DNA of 64,000 nucleotides from Chlorella sorokiniana (lineage: Eukaryota > Chlorophyta > Trebouxiophyceae > Chlorellales > Chlorellaceae), in assembly GCA_025917655.1 (NCBI GenBank), contig CP084611.1, positions 3,286,001 through 3,350,000 on the forward strand, written 5' to 3'. Under the pieces are notes generated by a model. It did no database searches and was not told the origin of the DNA. It was given only the letters and a program-made list of their open reading frames with translations. The stretch's first letter is position 1; each line of letters starts with the position of its first letter. Shown here one piece after another: positions 45,829 to 58,528 of this stretch. The position numbers were made by a program, and so were the translations under genes.

Positions 45829-47058
45829 ACACGCTTTGGGGCTCTCGATGCCACCATAGAGGTGCCTCAGACGCGCTCACAACCAGCCCCCAAACCAACC
45901 CATGGTGGTGCGGCAGGATGGGCCGAGTTGATAAAGCTGCAAAGAATTGCTAGGTGGGACATTGGATAGTGGCATGGAATGCACGCTTAGCTGTGTCAGG
46001 TGTGCAGGTTGGGCCCAGTGGCATTGTGGATGAGATGCCTCGCGACGGCGCACCTGGGGGCGTGCATGGGAAAGCGGTGAGCCCTGGGCTTGGGCTGCTG
46101 GATCTGCGAGCAGCACCTGGGATGATCACGCCTGCCCAAGTAACAGGCTAAGATGGAGATGCACCATGGTGCCCTGTAACGAACTGGTCCCAAATCAAGC
46201 ACGTCAGCCGGCCTGCACCCCATGCAACTGTACCTGCAGTACAGCAATCGCTGCTTGAAGCTCGGGGGTTGGGCAGGTTGTGGTCAGGTTATTGCATGAT
46301 CTGGTGCTGGCCTGCTGCATACGGAATTGAAAGTTACTTTGAAACTCCTGGCAAGCTGCCAACCAAAACCACCAACGGCATGTTGCTCTCGTCCGTCCGC
46401 CCGGCAAGCTTTGGATGCGCCCATCGGGCCATGCGTGATCAGCCGACACGGATGACGCGTTCCGGAGTGGTCATTAGCGCCAGTGCGTCTTGGGAGCCCT
46501 CATCGTGAGCGCCACCGCTCCACTCCGAAATACTCTCCGAACGAACAATGGCGAAGTGCCGATGCTCAGTTTCCTCATGGAAACCAAAACCCACAGCTGA
46601 TAATTACCAGGTGTGCCCCGCCTGCCGCCCTCCCGCAGGTCCCAGCTGCGCAACGCCAGGGACGTCATCGCGCAGTTGGCTGACAGCGGACCAGATCCTG
46701 CTTTTGGTGACAAGGGCACTCACAATGGGTAAGCAGCATCGCTGTGCCCTGATGCTGCACGAGCACCAGTCTGTGGCGCGTTTGTGGACGGCTCTGCACG
46801 CGGGCGCACATGTACCAGGAGGGGATGCAAGCGCTGGGCTGCGCCCGCCATGCAGGTCCCCTGCCAGCAGCATTGACAGCACACCAAAGCAGGATTTGGC
46901 CGCATCTGCACCTAACAACAATACCAAGAAAGACGCCAAGCCTGCCTACGTGCACTGGCTCTACAAGGTGCGCGGTGAAGGTTCCTGCATGCATGCTTAC
47001 ATGCATGTTGCTGTCCACTGCTGCAACACTGTTCTGCTTGGCGTTGCAGGGCATCTGA
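45829..47058 (+). CDS. Intron-rich orphan gene, unknown function (start unresolved)
   Basis: Built from splice sites and phases. Candidate exons are 45829-45861 (TRFGALDATIE) and 46008-46076 (VGPSGIVDEMPRDGAPGGVH...), both phase 0. A likely exon near 46316-46390 reads AYGIESYFETPGKLPTKTTN. Then an exon of about 46463-46610 (STPKYSPNEQWRSADAQFPH..., ending NPQLIITR), 46639-46728 (SQLRNARDVIAQLADSGPDP...), 46856-46967 (SSIDSTPKQDLAASAPNNNT...KPAYVHWLYK), and 47050-47058 (G I stop). The last four join without phase error at canonical GT-AG sites, so the 3' half is firm. The 5' half and start codon are not. The product is polar, without membrane segments. GC is clearly lower than in the neighbouring genes. 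I do not recognise the family. Confidence 0.5.
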
Positions 47059-47523
47059 CTGTGGCTTGTTGGCGTGTTCTTCGTTCACACGGTTCCAAAT
47101 GTTCGGCCACCTGCTCCGGCAGGTGGCGCAACCCTGTTTTTGATCCAGCCCCCAGAATTTTTATCCGTTTCTGTCACATGTGTGGGATCGCAAGCAAGCA
47201 TGGTTTCATGGAAAGCTCCTTCCCAGCTTAAGTTTTCTGAGCATTGCCATCTGATTCTACAAGGGTCAATTTTGTCTGAAGCTGTTCCCACTCCCCTGAT
47301 CTTCTTCTGCAACTGGCAGACCCCACTTTCCACCTGCTGGTATGTCCCCTTGACCAATTCGCAGCATCACTGCACCCGCTTGATTTCTCAGACTTCCTTG
47401 GGTTGAAATGAAAACGTCCGGCGATGATGTGGAGATGCAACACAAGCACCGAGTGTTTTTTTTATTGCAATGTGACAATGAAAGAGGGCAACAACCACAC
47501 AACGCAAAAGGGACACACTGGAT
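47059..47523. other. Convergent intergenic stretch
   Basis: About 465 bp of low-GC DNA between the orphan gene stop and the tail-to-tail end of the POLQ gene. It includes a T-rich run near 47455-47465. No exon is supported. Confidence 0.5.
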
Positions 47524-50500
47524 TTAGCTGCCCGCGGCAGCATGCTCGTCCTGGGCCGCGCCTGGCTGCAGCTCCCGCAGCTCCCCCAGCTGGGCCCGCT
47601 GCTGAGCCGCACGCGCAGCGGCACCGTGATGCCCAGCCGCGCGGGTGCCTCCTCCTCCATGGCCGCCCGCACCAGGGCTGCCGCCTGCGGCACACGCGGC
47701 AACCAGGGGCAGCGCTGGCACTGAAACGCTTCACTGGAGCGAACCCTTCCATGCTCCTCTGCAGAGCAGATCGCCCCGCCTGCACACAAGGTTGTGCATG
47801 CGCGCTGGCATGGCCTTCCCCTGGACCCGGCACGCGCCCCGCCCACCTGCTCCAGCCTGCCCTGCTCCACCTCCAGCACCAGCTCGTCGTGCACCATGAG
47901 CAGCAGCTCGGCGGCGCCAGGCCCCAGCTCCGCCAGCCGCTCGTGGATGCACAGCATGGCGGTCTTGGCCAGATCGGCAGCAGAGCCCTGCAGGGCAGCG
48001 GGGCGGGGCACAGCTACATCGCGCCAGGCTGACAGGCCGACAGCGGGTGACAGGCCGCTGGGTAGACTCGGCTGGCAAGCGAGCGCACCTGCATGGGCGT
48101 GTTGACGGCCTTGCGCTCGGCCTCGCCGCGCGTGCGCCAGTCGGGGCTGGCTATGCCGGGCAGGGGGCAGCGGCGGCCGGCCAGCGTCTCCACATAGCCT
48201 GCCAGGCGCGGGGCGGGGCACAGTACGGACAGGGTGGAAGGTGTATTGCCGATGTGGCGCAACAGCACCCACCCCACTCCTGTGCAGCCCTGGCGAGCAG
48301 GGGCGGCTGGCCCCCACCAGCCTGCCCTGCACCCACCAGAGGCGCGACAGCCCTCCCTCAGCTGCTCCAGCAGCGCCGCGACACCAGGGAAGGAGGCCAG
48401 GAACTCGTCCCGCCGCTGGGCAGCCTCGCCGGCGCTGGTGCCCATCTCCTCGCCCAGGCGGCTGCTGCCTGCGGGAGGCGACCGGGCACGGTGCACGGAA
48501 CGGGTACGCTGTGCAGCGGGATGAGCAGCAGCCGGCAGCGGCTCGCCACCACTTTGTGCAGGCCCCGCTCACCCATCCCGTACAGCAGGCCGCCGTAGGT
48601 GAGGTGCTTGGTGTGTGTCCGCTCCTGGCTGGAAACCTGCGGCACCAGATGATGCTGTCAGCGGGCGCTAGTGCTCCACCCGGAGTCCCCACGCGCATCA
48701 GCACCCAGCCACTGGCAGCACCCAGCCGCAGCACGAGCAGCCAGGCGCGCCGCCGCCGCCCCTCTCTCGCCTGGTGCGGCTGCAGGCCGTGCTTGGACCA
48801 CTGAGCCGCCAGCAGCCTGAAGGGGTCCTGCCGCCCGTCCTCAAACGCTCGCAAGAGGGCCTCGTCCCGACTGTGGGCCGGGGGGGGAGGTTGGTCTCAA
48901 GCACAAGCAAAGGGGAGGGGGGCACCGAGAGCAGCAACGGGGCTGTGGAGGCACCGCCCACAGCCCGCCCCTCCTTGCCTGAGGTGCGCCAGGATGCGCA
49001 GCTCCACCTGGCGGTAGTCGGCCGACAGCAGGGTGAAGCCCGGCGCTGCCACAAGCGCACGGCGCACGCTGGCCTCCTGCGGCCTGCGGAACAGCAGCGC
49101 GGTGCGCTGAGCACGCTGCGCTGCACAGGGTAGCGTGTGCCTGGACGGGCGAGTTGCTGCCACAAGCCACAAATAAGCGGCCACAAATAAGCGGCTCCTG
49201 GCAAACCCACCCGCTTTGCAGCTGCAGCGTGTGAGCCTTGGGCATGCACTGGAGGCTGGGATTTTCCATGGTCAGCCGCCCTGCAGGCCCACACAGCACC
49301 GCTCTCTGTTCTCCACCCGGGGCAAACATGCCGCTTGAGCGCGGCAGCAGCAGCACAGACCGCGCCCATAGGCTCACCCGTGTCGGTGTTGGTTTGATGC
49401 AGGGCTGTCCATAGGCGCGGGCCCTGCCCGGCTCTGCCCTGCCGCAGGCAGGCCGCTGCGGCTGTTGCGTCGCCTTCCGTGGCGGCAGCAGCGCTGCCGG
49501 CGGCGCGCGTCCCCTGCCCGCAGGGCCGCCTGCACCTGCCCCACAAACTCGAGGGTCTTGCCGGCCTTGCGCCACTCCAGGATGAGCGGCAGCACCGGGT
49601 GGGGCTGCGCCGCGCCAGCACCTTGATGGCGTCCTTCTGCAGTTTCGGCGAGCAAGGAGAGGATGGTGGAGGGCAGGGCGGCCTGCTGAAAGTGGCTGCC
49701 AAGGGCTGTCCATGAGGCAGTAGCGACCGCCGCCACCGCCGCCCCCTCCGCTCGCCCCCACATTGCAGCTGTAGCCTCCACTCTTGAGCGGCTGTGCTCC
49801 AGGTGGCGGCTGCAGGCGAAGCTCCTCGTACAGCAGCCTGGAGACCTGCGGTAGCGGCGGCGGCAGCAGCGGCGGTGGTGACGCGACACACGGGCGTGCA
49901 TGCGTAGTTGGGGGGCACACGCCTGGAGGGCAGATCGCCTTCCGACACTTGTGGCCGGCCAAGGTGGCAGCAAGGCGGCAGCAAGGCGGCAGCAAGGAAT
50001 GCCGGCCCCACAGCCCACCCACATCTGCGGGGCGGTTCATGTCCACCCGCCTGCCCGCCAGCTGGCAGATCTGCAGCGCCGCCTCCCCATGCGCAGCTCC
50101 AGCAGGGAGCGCACTGGGAGAGGGGGGCACAAGAGGGAGCAGGATCGGGGGGGCAGCCATCGGCGCATTACAGCATGCAAACGCCAAGCGGGAGGGGCAC
50201 AGCTGTGTAGCCCGCGCTCACACTTGGTCAGGCGCGCCGCGTGCACCCCCACCCCCGCCGCCTCCATGCGCGCCAGCACCGCCACCAGCGGCATCTCCTG
50301 CTCCACCAGCACACGCAGCGCCCACCCCCGCCCGCCCCCAGCCGCGGCAGCAGCAGCAGCCAGGCGGCGCAGGAGGCGGCGGCCACCGCACACGCGTCGC
50401 GCCAGCCAGCGGCCAACGCCTGCTGCCCTTGCTGCGCGGCAGGCACCGGTGCAAAGTCGGCGCACGACTCAAACGCAGCATCGCTGCCCGTCAGCTGCCT

Positions 50501-53500
50501 CAGCAGCCGCCCGCGCAGCTGCCAGCTTGCTGCACGAGGTGAGCGCGTGCAGTAGCGGGGCGCCCGGGTGCAGCAGCCAGGCCGCGATGCGAGCGTCCAC
50601 CCAGCTGGGCGGCATGAAGACCCGGCAGTGTGCTGGCGCCAGCTGGCGCAGCGCCGGCACCTGCCGCTGCAGCGCCGTGGTGGCAAGGAAGCGCAGCGGG
50701 ACGGGCGCGGCTGCACCCAGGCTGGGCTGGGCAGGGGTGGCGGCAGAAGCGGTGGCTGCCTGGCTGCCGCCCGTGCCGCCCTCGCACAGCAGGGCGACCA
50801 GCTCAGCGGCCACGCTGCCCCGCGCTGAGCCCTGCCAGCGGCACGCACGCACAGGCGCCGCTGGCCCAGCTGACAGCCAGGCCCAGCAGCGCGCCGGGAG
50901 GCGGGGGCACCCCTGCCCCAGCCGCCCCGCTTGCGCTTGCGGCTGGGGGCGGGGGCACAGCCTGCTGCACCGCCAGGTCAGCCACCCTGCTGCCCGGGCG
51001 ACGTGCAGGGCAAAGCCCAGGCACGTCGTGCTTGAGGCCCGCAGCTGGCGGCACAGGCGAAGCACATCCTGCTCCTCGCGCACAATGTGCAGGCCGGGCG
51101 GGGCAGGCCCAGCGCGGCCAGCTGGCTGCTGCTGCCGGGGCCAGGCGGCAAGGCCCCCTCTGCCGCCGTGCCTGCCGGGAGCAGATGCGCCGCCGTTGCT
51201 GGCTGCTGCTGCTTCTGTCGTCCCATTGCCGGCTCGCGCTGCAGCTCAGGCACAGTGGGTCCAGGCTCCCGCTGTCCCCGCTGCTGCTCCTGTTGCCAAA
51301 CCTCGCCCGCCGCCTGGCCGCTGGCACAGCCGGCCCCGCCCTCACTGCTGGCTGGCTCGGTGAGGTCCTCGTCCATCGACTCACCACCACCGCTGTGCCG
51401 CTCCCTGCCGCCGCCGGACTCGTCGTCGCTGCTGCCAGCCAGCGCGCTGTCGCTGCTGCTGCCGTGAGCGTGCGCAACGGCGACCAGCTGCCGCTCCTTG
51501 GCTGTCGGGGCAAGAGCACGCGCGCCATGCCCCCCGCTTGCGTTTGGTGCGGCCACCCGGTGCTGCGCCGTCGTCCGCGCTGCCGCGCAGCACACCCCGC
51601 AGCGGGTCTGCCTGCGTCTTGGCTGCAGCTGCCTTTATTTTGCGGGCCAGCTTCCTGCGCTTGGCCTCCACCCTCTCAGCAGGGACGCCCCTGCAGGGTG
51701 GGCAGCAGCGGGCTTGGCTGTGCTTGATGGAGGCTGGGAGGGGGGCAGCAGCGGAGGGCGTGCGCCTGTGCAGCACAGGTCCCGCCTCCCCGCGCAGCGC
51801 AGCGCTCCCCACCTGGGCGTCGGCGCGTGCCGCAGGGCCGCCACCAGCTCCTCCTCGCCCGCCTCCGCCACAGCCTCCAGCGTGGTGAGCCCTGCACCGG
51901 CACATTGACAGCACGGACGACATGTTTGAACCTTCCGAGCCAGCACCTGCAGCAGTGCCTCCCCCTGTCACACCACCCACCCGCGTTGTGCAGCAGGCGC
52001 GCGGTGGGCGTGTCCACGCAGCCCAGCGCCAGCAGCGGCACCACCTCCAGGGTGCAGCCGTGGCGCAGGTGCAGCTGGAACTGGCGCAGCACGGCGGCCA
52101 GCAGGGGCCAACCGCGCCGCGCGGCAAACGCGGCGGCGCGCCCGGCAAAGTGGATGCTCTGCTCCTGCAGGGGGCCGGCACAGCCGCGAAGCAGCGTGCC
52201 ACAACGTCACAGTGCGGGAAACACTCGCAGCGTCTGCCAATCAAGCGCACACAAGCACGCACTACCGATACACGCCCTGGCCACCCACCCGCAGCTCCTC
52301 CAGGTTGGCCAGCTCAAGGCGGGCGGCCACCAACCCAGGCGGCTCCTGCGCCACACCACACAACGAGAGGGCAGGGTTGGCAGCAGAGCAGCCCGGCGCT
52401 GCGCGGGCGTTGCCCGCCCTACGGCAAGCAGGCTGAGCGCCCCACCACCCGCCGCCCCACCTCTCTCAGCAGCTCCTGCAGCGCAAGCGCCGTGAACAGC
52501 CGGCTGCACAGCCGCTCGTGCCGCCGGTCCGCCTGGCCCTGGGGGCCGGGCGCCAGCGGCGGCATGTGCGGGTTGCTGGAGCCAGCCACGGCCCGCGCCT
52601 CGCGCTCCCGCCGGTGGGCAAAGGCCAGCGCCGCGGAGCCGGGTGCAAAGCCCAGCGTGCGCAGCGCGTCCTCGGCCTCCTCGTCCTGCTGCCAGGGAGG
52701 GAGGGGTGGTCGGCGCGGGGCTGCAGCCCTCCAGCAGGCCAGGAAATGTGGGGAACCCAGCAGTAGCAAGAACCACGGGACAACCATTGTTTTGGCAAGC
52801 AGTGCGTGCCCAATGCACAGAAGTGCAGGCAGCGGGTGTTGGCCTGCCCACCCGTGCCTCGCTGGCCAGCAGCTGACTCAACAGCAGCCAGTGGCGGGCA
52901 CGCAGCTGCTGCGTGGAGTGGGGCGACACGCTGAGGAAGCAGAGCTGTAGGTGGCACAGCAGGCTCAGACGCCGACTCAGCCGCTTCATGTCAGCCTGCA
53001 GCAGGGTGGGGGCTTGGGTCAGGAGGAGCGCAGTTGGGATGGCGGTGCACTGGGCTGCTTGACGTCGATGGCAGAACATTCTTTCCTCCTCCTCCCTCCC
53101 CTGGCCCCGGGCGCGGCCCCCCGCTTACGTGCAGCGCCAGCGCTTCTTCCACCGGCAGCGCCGAGGCGGCGGCGCGGCCCAGCGGGGTGGCCAGGTAGCG
53201 GCGCAGCTCTCGGTCGTAAAGGATGAGGGCCAGGCCTGCTCAATGTTGTTTGTTGGATCAGGGCGGGCTCTTGGTGTGCACAGCGAGCAGGCGCATGGGC
53301 TGGGGAGAGTTCTGCTGCCGACGGCACAACGGCTGCGCGCCCGAGCAACTGCCCCCCCACCCACCCACCACCACCACCAGCGCCGCACCTTTGTCGCCGT
53401 CGGGCCTGCCCAGCCAGGCGAGCGCGTCCCTTGCCGCCTCTTGCACAGCCTGCGCCGCAGCCTCAGCGCACATTCACAAAACTTGCCCCCTCGGCCAAGG

Positions 53501-56500
53501 CGCACAGATGGGGCAGTTCGCCAAGCTGTGCTGCCCGGTGCCGCCCACCTGCGGGTCCTGTGCGGCGGACGCTGACAGCATGCAGCGCAGGAAGCGGAGG
53601 ATGTCTGCCGAGGTGCGCGCCCGGCACCCCGTCACCGCCTCCAGCAGCGCGGCGCGCAGGCCGGCTGCAGGGGTGGAGGCCCAGGAAAACAGGCAGGCCC
53701 GGTTTGGGCGCTGCGTGTCGGCCAGCGGGCGGGGCGGGGAGCAGCAGGCAGGCGGCCGAGGAGCTGCCCAGGCCGCACCTGTCTGCGGCTCATGCGCGGG
53801 CTCATCCGCGTCGGCCTGGCCGTGCGCGGCGCTGCCACTGGGTGTGGCGGCCCGCAGCACCGCCTCCAGGTGGCGCAGGGGGCGGCGCCGCCGGGTCATG
53901 CACCAGGAAGGAGCGCCCGCTGCGGCCAGGCCCTTGCGACCCGCACGCCCGACATCTGCCGGTACCTGCGGCGGGCAGCCGGGCAGCAGCAGGTTGCCAA
54001 CAGGGAGCAGCCTGGGTGGCAGGCGCAGGCATGCGTGGCGGGGCAGAGACGCTTGGCGGCCGGGCCAAGCCACGAAGCGGCGGCGTGTGCATGCTGCAGC
54101 GCTCACCCCTGCAGCGCCAGCCAGCCCGCCGGCTCGCGGGTGCCGACGTAGGCCTGGCGGAAGATGCAGGCGCCCGCCGGCAGGTTCACCGACGTCTTCA
54201 GGGCGGTGGTGGTACAGCTGCAGGGGGTGGTGGGGGCCAAGTGAAGAAGGCCCTTGCGCCGGAGCGCCTGCAAAGCACGCCCCCGCCCCGCCCTCCCAGC
54301 ATGCGCAGCGTGCAGCCCGGCTCACAGCGCCGCCACGGCTCCGCGCTGGTACGCCGCCTGCACCAGCTGCCTGGCGGGCCTGGGCACGTCTGCGGGGAGG
54401 GGAGGGGGCACCAAGCCCATCCTCGGTACTATTACCGGCGGCGCCGGGGGCCCCAAACGCCGTGGCGATGCGCGACACGCCGACGAGGCTTCTGGCGGTG
54501 CCACCCGCTGACAAGGCACCCCCGGGTTCAGACCTGAGTGATGGTACGCGGTGCCGCCCTGCACCAGCCCCGCCAGCGCCAGCGCATGTCGCTCCCCAGC
54601 TCCTGCAGGCGAGCAGCAAAGTAGGCGCGCCCCTGCCGCTGCTGCTGCGGGCTGCTGGCAGGGCTGCGCGTGGAGCCACCCGCCTGCGCCTCCACGGCGG
54701 CCCCGGGGGTGGGCGGGGCCGGCTGCACGGGGGGTCGGGAGGTGCAGCAGGGCTGCCAGGCGGCGCGCCTCCACCTCGCAAGCCTTCTTTGTGGCGCAGA
54801 ACACGAGCACTGCGGGGGCGGGGCAGCACGGCGCCCTGGCAGCTGTCAGCGCTCCCTGCAGCCACCAAGATACATGCAGGGCGGATCCCTGGTGGCCAGG
54901 CAGGCGGGGTGCTGACGGCGGGGCTGGGGCCTCACCCTGCTGCCCTCCCTCCACCTCCTGCTGGACCAGCCTGCCGATGCACAGCTCGTCCTGCAATGTG
55001 AATTGAGCATCAACAAAAAAAAAAAGACACTTTGAAGGGAACCGGGTTGAAGGAAGTTGGAGCGCGAGGGGAGGGGCCCCGCCAGCAGCTTGAACCGGGC
55101 AGGAATGTTCACCGTGCGGCCGTTGCGCGGCGGCAGCGGCTCCAGCACGCGCAGAGTCCGCAGCTCCGCGTCCTTCACCGCCCTCGCCCCCGCCTGCAGG
55201 GCATGCACAGCGCCTGGCTGGACACACGGTGGTTCAGTGGCAAAGCAGGCAGGCAGGCAGGCAGGCAGGCAAGCAGGCAGGAGAAGGCCAGCCACGCGCT
55301 GCTCGCTCACCTGCCCCGCCAGGCCGGCCACAAGGAAGTGGTCCAGCTGTACGGGGCGGTACTCGGTGCGGAACAGGCGTGCCCCCAGGCAGCGCGCCAG
55401 GGCATGGGGCCGCGCCAGCGTCGCAGACATGGCCACTACCTGCATGCGCTCGGGCGGCGGCGCGCCCTACCCTGCCGCCGCTGCCTGCCACCTGCTCCTC
55501 AGGCTCTGCCCGGCTGCCTGGCTCCTCCGTCGCCCGCTCCTCCGCCTCCAGCTGTGCATACCTGCGGTCAGGCAGGGTAACGACAGTGGGGCAGCGTCGC
55601 TGACACGACACAACGTGTGCCGCTGAGCTCCGCCCTGCGCTGCCCCCACCTCAGCTTGGCCAGCAGGCGTTCGTAGGCGGGGGCCCCGCCCCCTTCCTCC
55701 TCCTCCGCCATGTGCGCCTCGTCCACCACCGCCACCGAGAACTCGCGGGCGGGGCTGATACCCGCGTCCAGTAGCCGGTTGAGGCTGGGCGCAGCGGGAG
55801 GAGGGGGGAGGGAGCGGCAGTTGAGCGTTGCGGCAAACAGTGCCGGTGGAGGCTCAAATGGCAGGCAGCGCCTGGCGAGCCTGACCAGCCGCCATCAAGC
55901 TGGCAAGGGGGCTGGGTGTAGCGTCAGCAGGCGGGCAGGCAGCTGGCTCACAGCGTGTTGGCGCTCTCGGGCGTGCACACCACCACCCCCGCCTGGCGGC
56001 CCAGCAGCGCGGCGTCGTAGGCGCCGCCGTAGGAGCGCTTCACCTGTGTGTGTGTGGGGGAAATGCTGGGCCAACCTGTGAGCTACTCTGCAGCTGGCAA
56101 GGGTGAGCCGCTGGGCGGGCAGATCCTACAAAGCAAGGGCAATGCGTGAGGGCTGCATGCAGGCTGCCCTCTGTGTTGGGGGGGCACCCTGACGGCACGC
56201 GGGGTCAGTGCCGCCAGCCCACCAGCTTCCCGTCCAGCTGCGCCACGATGGGCGCCAGCGTGTCGGCCTGCTCCTCACAGGCCTGCCTGAAGGGGAGCAC
56301 CTGCGCAGGCAACAGGCAGCGCAGCAGTGGACGGGGAGCGGCTGCACACACACGGCGCTGCACCCTGCCCGGCGGATGCCCCACCCACCAGGAGGCCCTT
56401 GCGGCTTCCGTCCTGTCGCAGCGCACGCAGCAGCAGCACGTACGCCACGTTGCTCTTGCCGGAGCCGGTGGGGGCTGCAGGGGGCGGGGCGCGGGGCAGG

Positions 56501-57890
56501 CGCATCGGCGGCTGTGCTTGCAGGCCGGCAGCGGGGCTGCCCAGCCAGGCGTGCACCCACGCACCGCCCACCTTGAAGGACGAGGTTGGCGCCGGGCCCG
56601 CCCTGCTCCATCACCCCGGGCAGGCACAGGCACTCGGCCTGCCAGGGGAAGAGCTGCCGCATGCGGCACGCGCTGCAGCACGGGAGGGAAGCAGGGCGGC
56701 GCGGCTGGCAGCCCGCAGAGCAGGCAGCCCGACTGTGCCGCCTGGCTGGCAAGCGTCCCGCACCAGGCACCAGCCGCCGGCCGACACGGCAACCCAACCA
56801 GGCCAGCCAGCAGGCGTGGGCTCACCCCTGCATGGCGGCCGCCAGATCAGCCGGCAGGTAGGCCTCAAGGTCCAGGGGGCCGGCGTGGCCAGCGCGGCAC
56901 CGCCACCGCTTCCTGCCTTCTCGCCGCCGCCGCTCCCAGGCACAGCAGCGCCGCTGCTTTGGCTTGGAGCGTGACCTGGCTGCGCGTTTGCCACCGCTCC
57001 ACCTGCCGCTCCATCTGCTGCTGCTGGCTGGGGTGACGTTGCTGGGTGTGCAGCAAGCGGCAGCGTTCCCAGGCCCGTAGCAACAGCTGCCTGGGGAGCA
57101 TCCGCTGGTGGCACCGCAGGCACGGCCTGTTGGTGCGGCCCCAGGCTGAGGCTGAGCATGGGCTGCTGCCGCCGCTGCTGCTGCAGCACCGTGGTTGGCG
57201 GGCCCAGCAGCCCACGTGGCTGGCGAGGCTGCACCGGCGCCTGCTTCTGCGGCTGCTCCCGTTGCTGCTGCGCGGCCGTGCGCGAGGGTGGCGGCGGCTG
57301 GGCGCACGCCGCTGCTGGCGCAGCTGTTGAAAGCTGAAGTAACGCCCGCACGAGGCTGCCAGCGACGCTTCCTCCGCCTCGACTTCCTGCGCCGCCTGCT
57401 GCTCAGCCCATCCTGGCTGGCCATCGGCAGCGGCAGCGCTCCTTGCTGGTGCTGCCATGAGCCCGGGCAGCGCTTCCGGGGCCTCCGGCTGCTGCATGCT
57501 GCTGGCAGCGATCCAAGCGCAGCCAAGGCTCCCGGCCTCAGGGGGTCCAGGTTGCTGCAGCAGCATGCCGCCAAACAGCGACTGGAACATGGAGGCGCTG
57601 TGCGCCGGCGCTGCAGTGCTCGGCTGCTGCACAAGGCTGCACGCAGCTGCCGCCAGCGGAGCCGTGTGAGGCGCCACGGGCTGCGACCGTTGCAGCTGCA
57701 GGCACATCTTCCTGCCAAGCGAGCCTGCTGACGGCTGCGGTGCATGATTCTCGTGCATCGTGTGCGCAGGACGCGGCTCCACAGCTGCTGCGACCTCCGA
57801 CGAGGCAGCAAGGTTGCCGGCCGCTGGTGGTGGCAGCCCCACACGCTGCATTGCCTCAGGCCGCTCTCTAGCATCTTGGCTGCGCCACAT
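47524..57890 (-). CDS. POLQ: DNA polymerase theta (helicase-polymerase, TEBICHI type)
   Basis: Enzyme of microhomology-mediated end joining. A Gln/Ala/Pro-rich N-terminus begins MWRSQDARERPEAM (ATG 57888-57890). The helicase region has LFPWQAECLCLPGVME, Walker A APTGSGKSNVAYVLLLRAL (56475-56415, joined in phase to NLVLQ upstream), the DEAH box VAVVDEAHMAEEEEGG (55740-55690), and SATLARPHALARCLGARLF (55435-55370) with YRPVQLDHFLV. The helicase C-terminal part contains LFTALALQELLRE near 52490-52455 and RRGWPLLAAVLRQFQLHLRH near 52110. The family A polymerase has GRLTMENPSLQ near 49280, motif A LLSADYRQVELRILAHL (49035-48985), finger helix TKHLTYGGLLYGMGERGLHK near 48620-48555, and motif C LLMVHDELVLEVEQ (47910-47865). 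TAA at 47524-47526. Many short introns. Domain order and the polymerase motifs separate it from HELQ (helicase only) and organellar POP polymerases. Confidence 0.95.
55245..55280 (-). repeat. GGCA microsatellite in a POLQ intron
   Basis: About nine AGGC units on the plus strand, one with AAGC, next to the exon SATLARPHALA of POLQ. Confidence 0.85.
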
Positions 57891-58528
57891 GCTGTCAAGC
57901 CCTGGCTCAAGCTAGCCCCTGTGACGGGCGGGCGAAGCGGCAACGTGCAGGAGCGGCAGCCATCATGCGGGGCATTTGGAGCGCCCTGCGGCCCGGAATC
58001 GCCATCAATGAAGGTATCAAGGATCAAGGGGCGATTAATTTGTCCGCTCAGGCAAGCCAACCTCGCGGCGACAACCGAGCAAATTGACACCCCGTTGCGG
58101 CTCCCTTGGCATCCCAAACAGTACTTTATGATTGTATAAGTACTGCGACAGCTTTGAAATGAGCTGAAGTTACAGCAGAACGCAGCTTCTGGCCGCAGCA
58201 TGACACAGCATGCATCCGAGGGCGCGAAACCGCCATTCAGTCGAGCGGTCCACCCCTCCCCTCTACCCTGCCTAACGATAGTCATCACTAACGTCGGTCA
58301 CGTACGCCCGCGAACCCCCGCTAGGCCTGCTCAGGCTGCCATCTGGCGGCGCGCCGCTGCTTGCCCGGCGCCGTGCCCACTGATGGCCCTCTCTCGTGGC
58401 GTGCCTCCCTTTGCATATAGCGGAGCACCAAGGCGCAGGCAGGGTCTTTGTCTGCATTACAGGCGTCAGGTCGTCCAACCTCACTGCTGCGCGCTGCTGG
58501 CGGACTTTGTTGAGCGCCTGCGGCGGCC
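57891..58528. promoter_or_regulatory. Promoter of POLQ and 3' UTR of the GYF-domain gene
   Basis: 638 bp between two genes on the minus strand. TGTAA (plus-strand TTACA near 58463) lies about 65 bp after the GYF-gene stop and fits the algal polyadenylation signal. A TATA-like element (TTATACA on the minus strand, about 58131-58138) lies some 240 bp upstream of the POLQ ATG. The middle part is AT-richer than the genes. Confidence 0.5.

Noticed and set aside
45513-45857. Minus-strand frame of 114 codons in a low-GC interval
   Set aside because: It starts with ATG and has no stops, but it overlaps a plus-strand exon with good splice sites and matches no family I know. Left as unproven.
55245-55280. 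Possible CRISPR or transposon terminal repeat
   Set aside because: Simple 4-bp microsatellite without spacers. Neither here nor elsewhere in the window are there regular spaced repeats, terminal inverted repeats, a transposase or a reverse transcriptase.
8773-58136. ATTGTA as a species-specific poly(A) signal (seen near 8773, 36752 and 58132)
   Set aside because: Only one occurrence clearly follows a stop codon. The one near 58132 lies upstream of POLQ, and TGTAA fits the B3 and GYF genes better.
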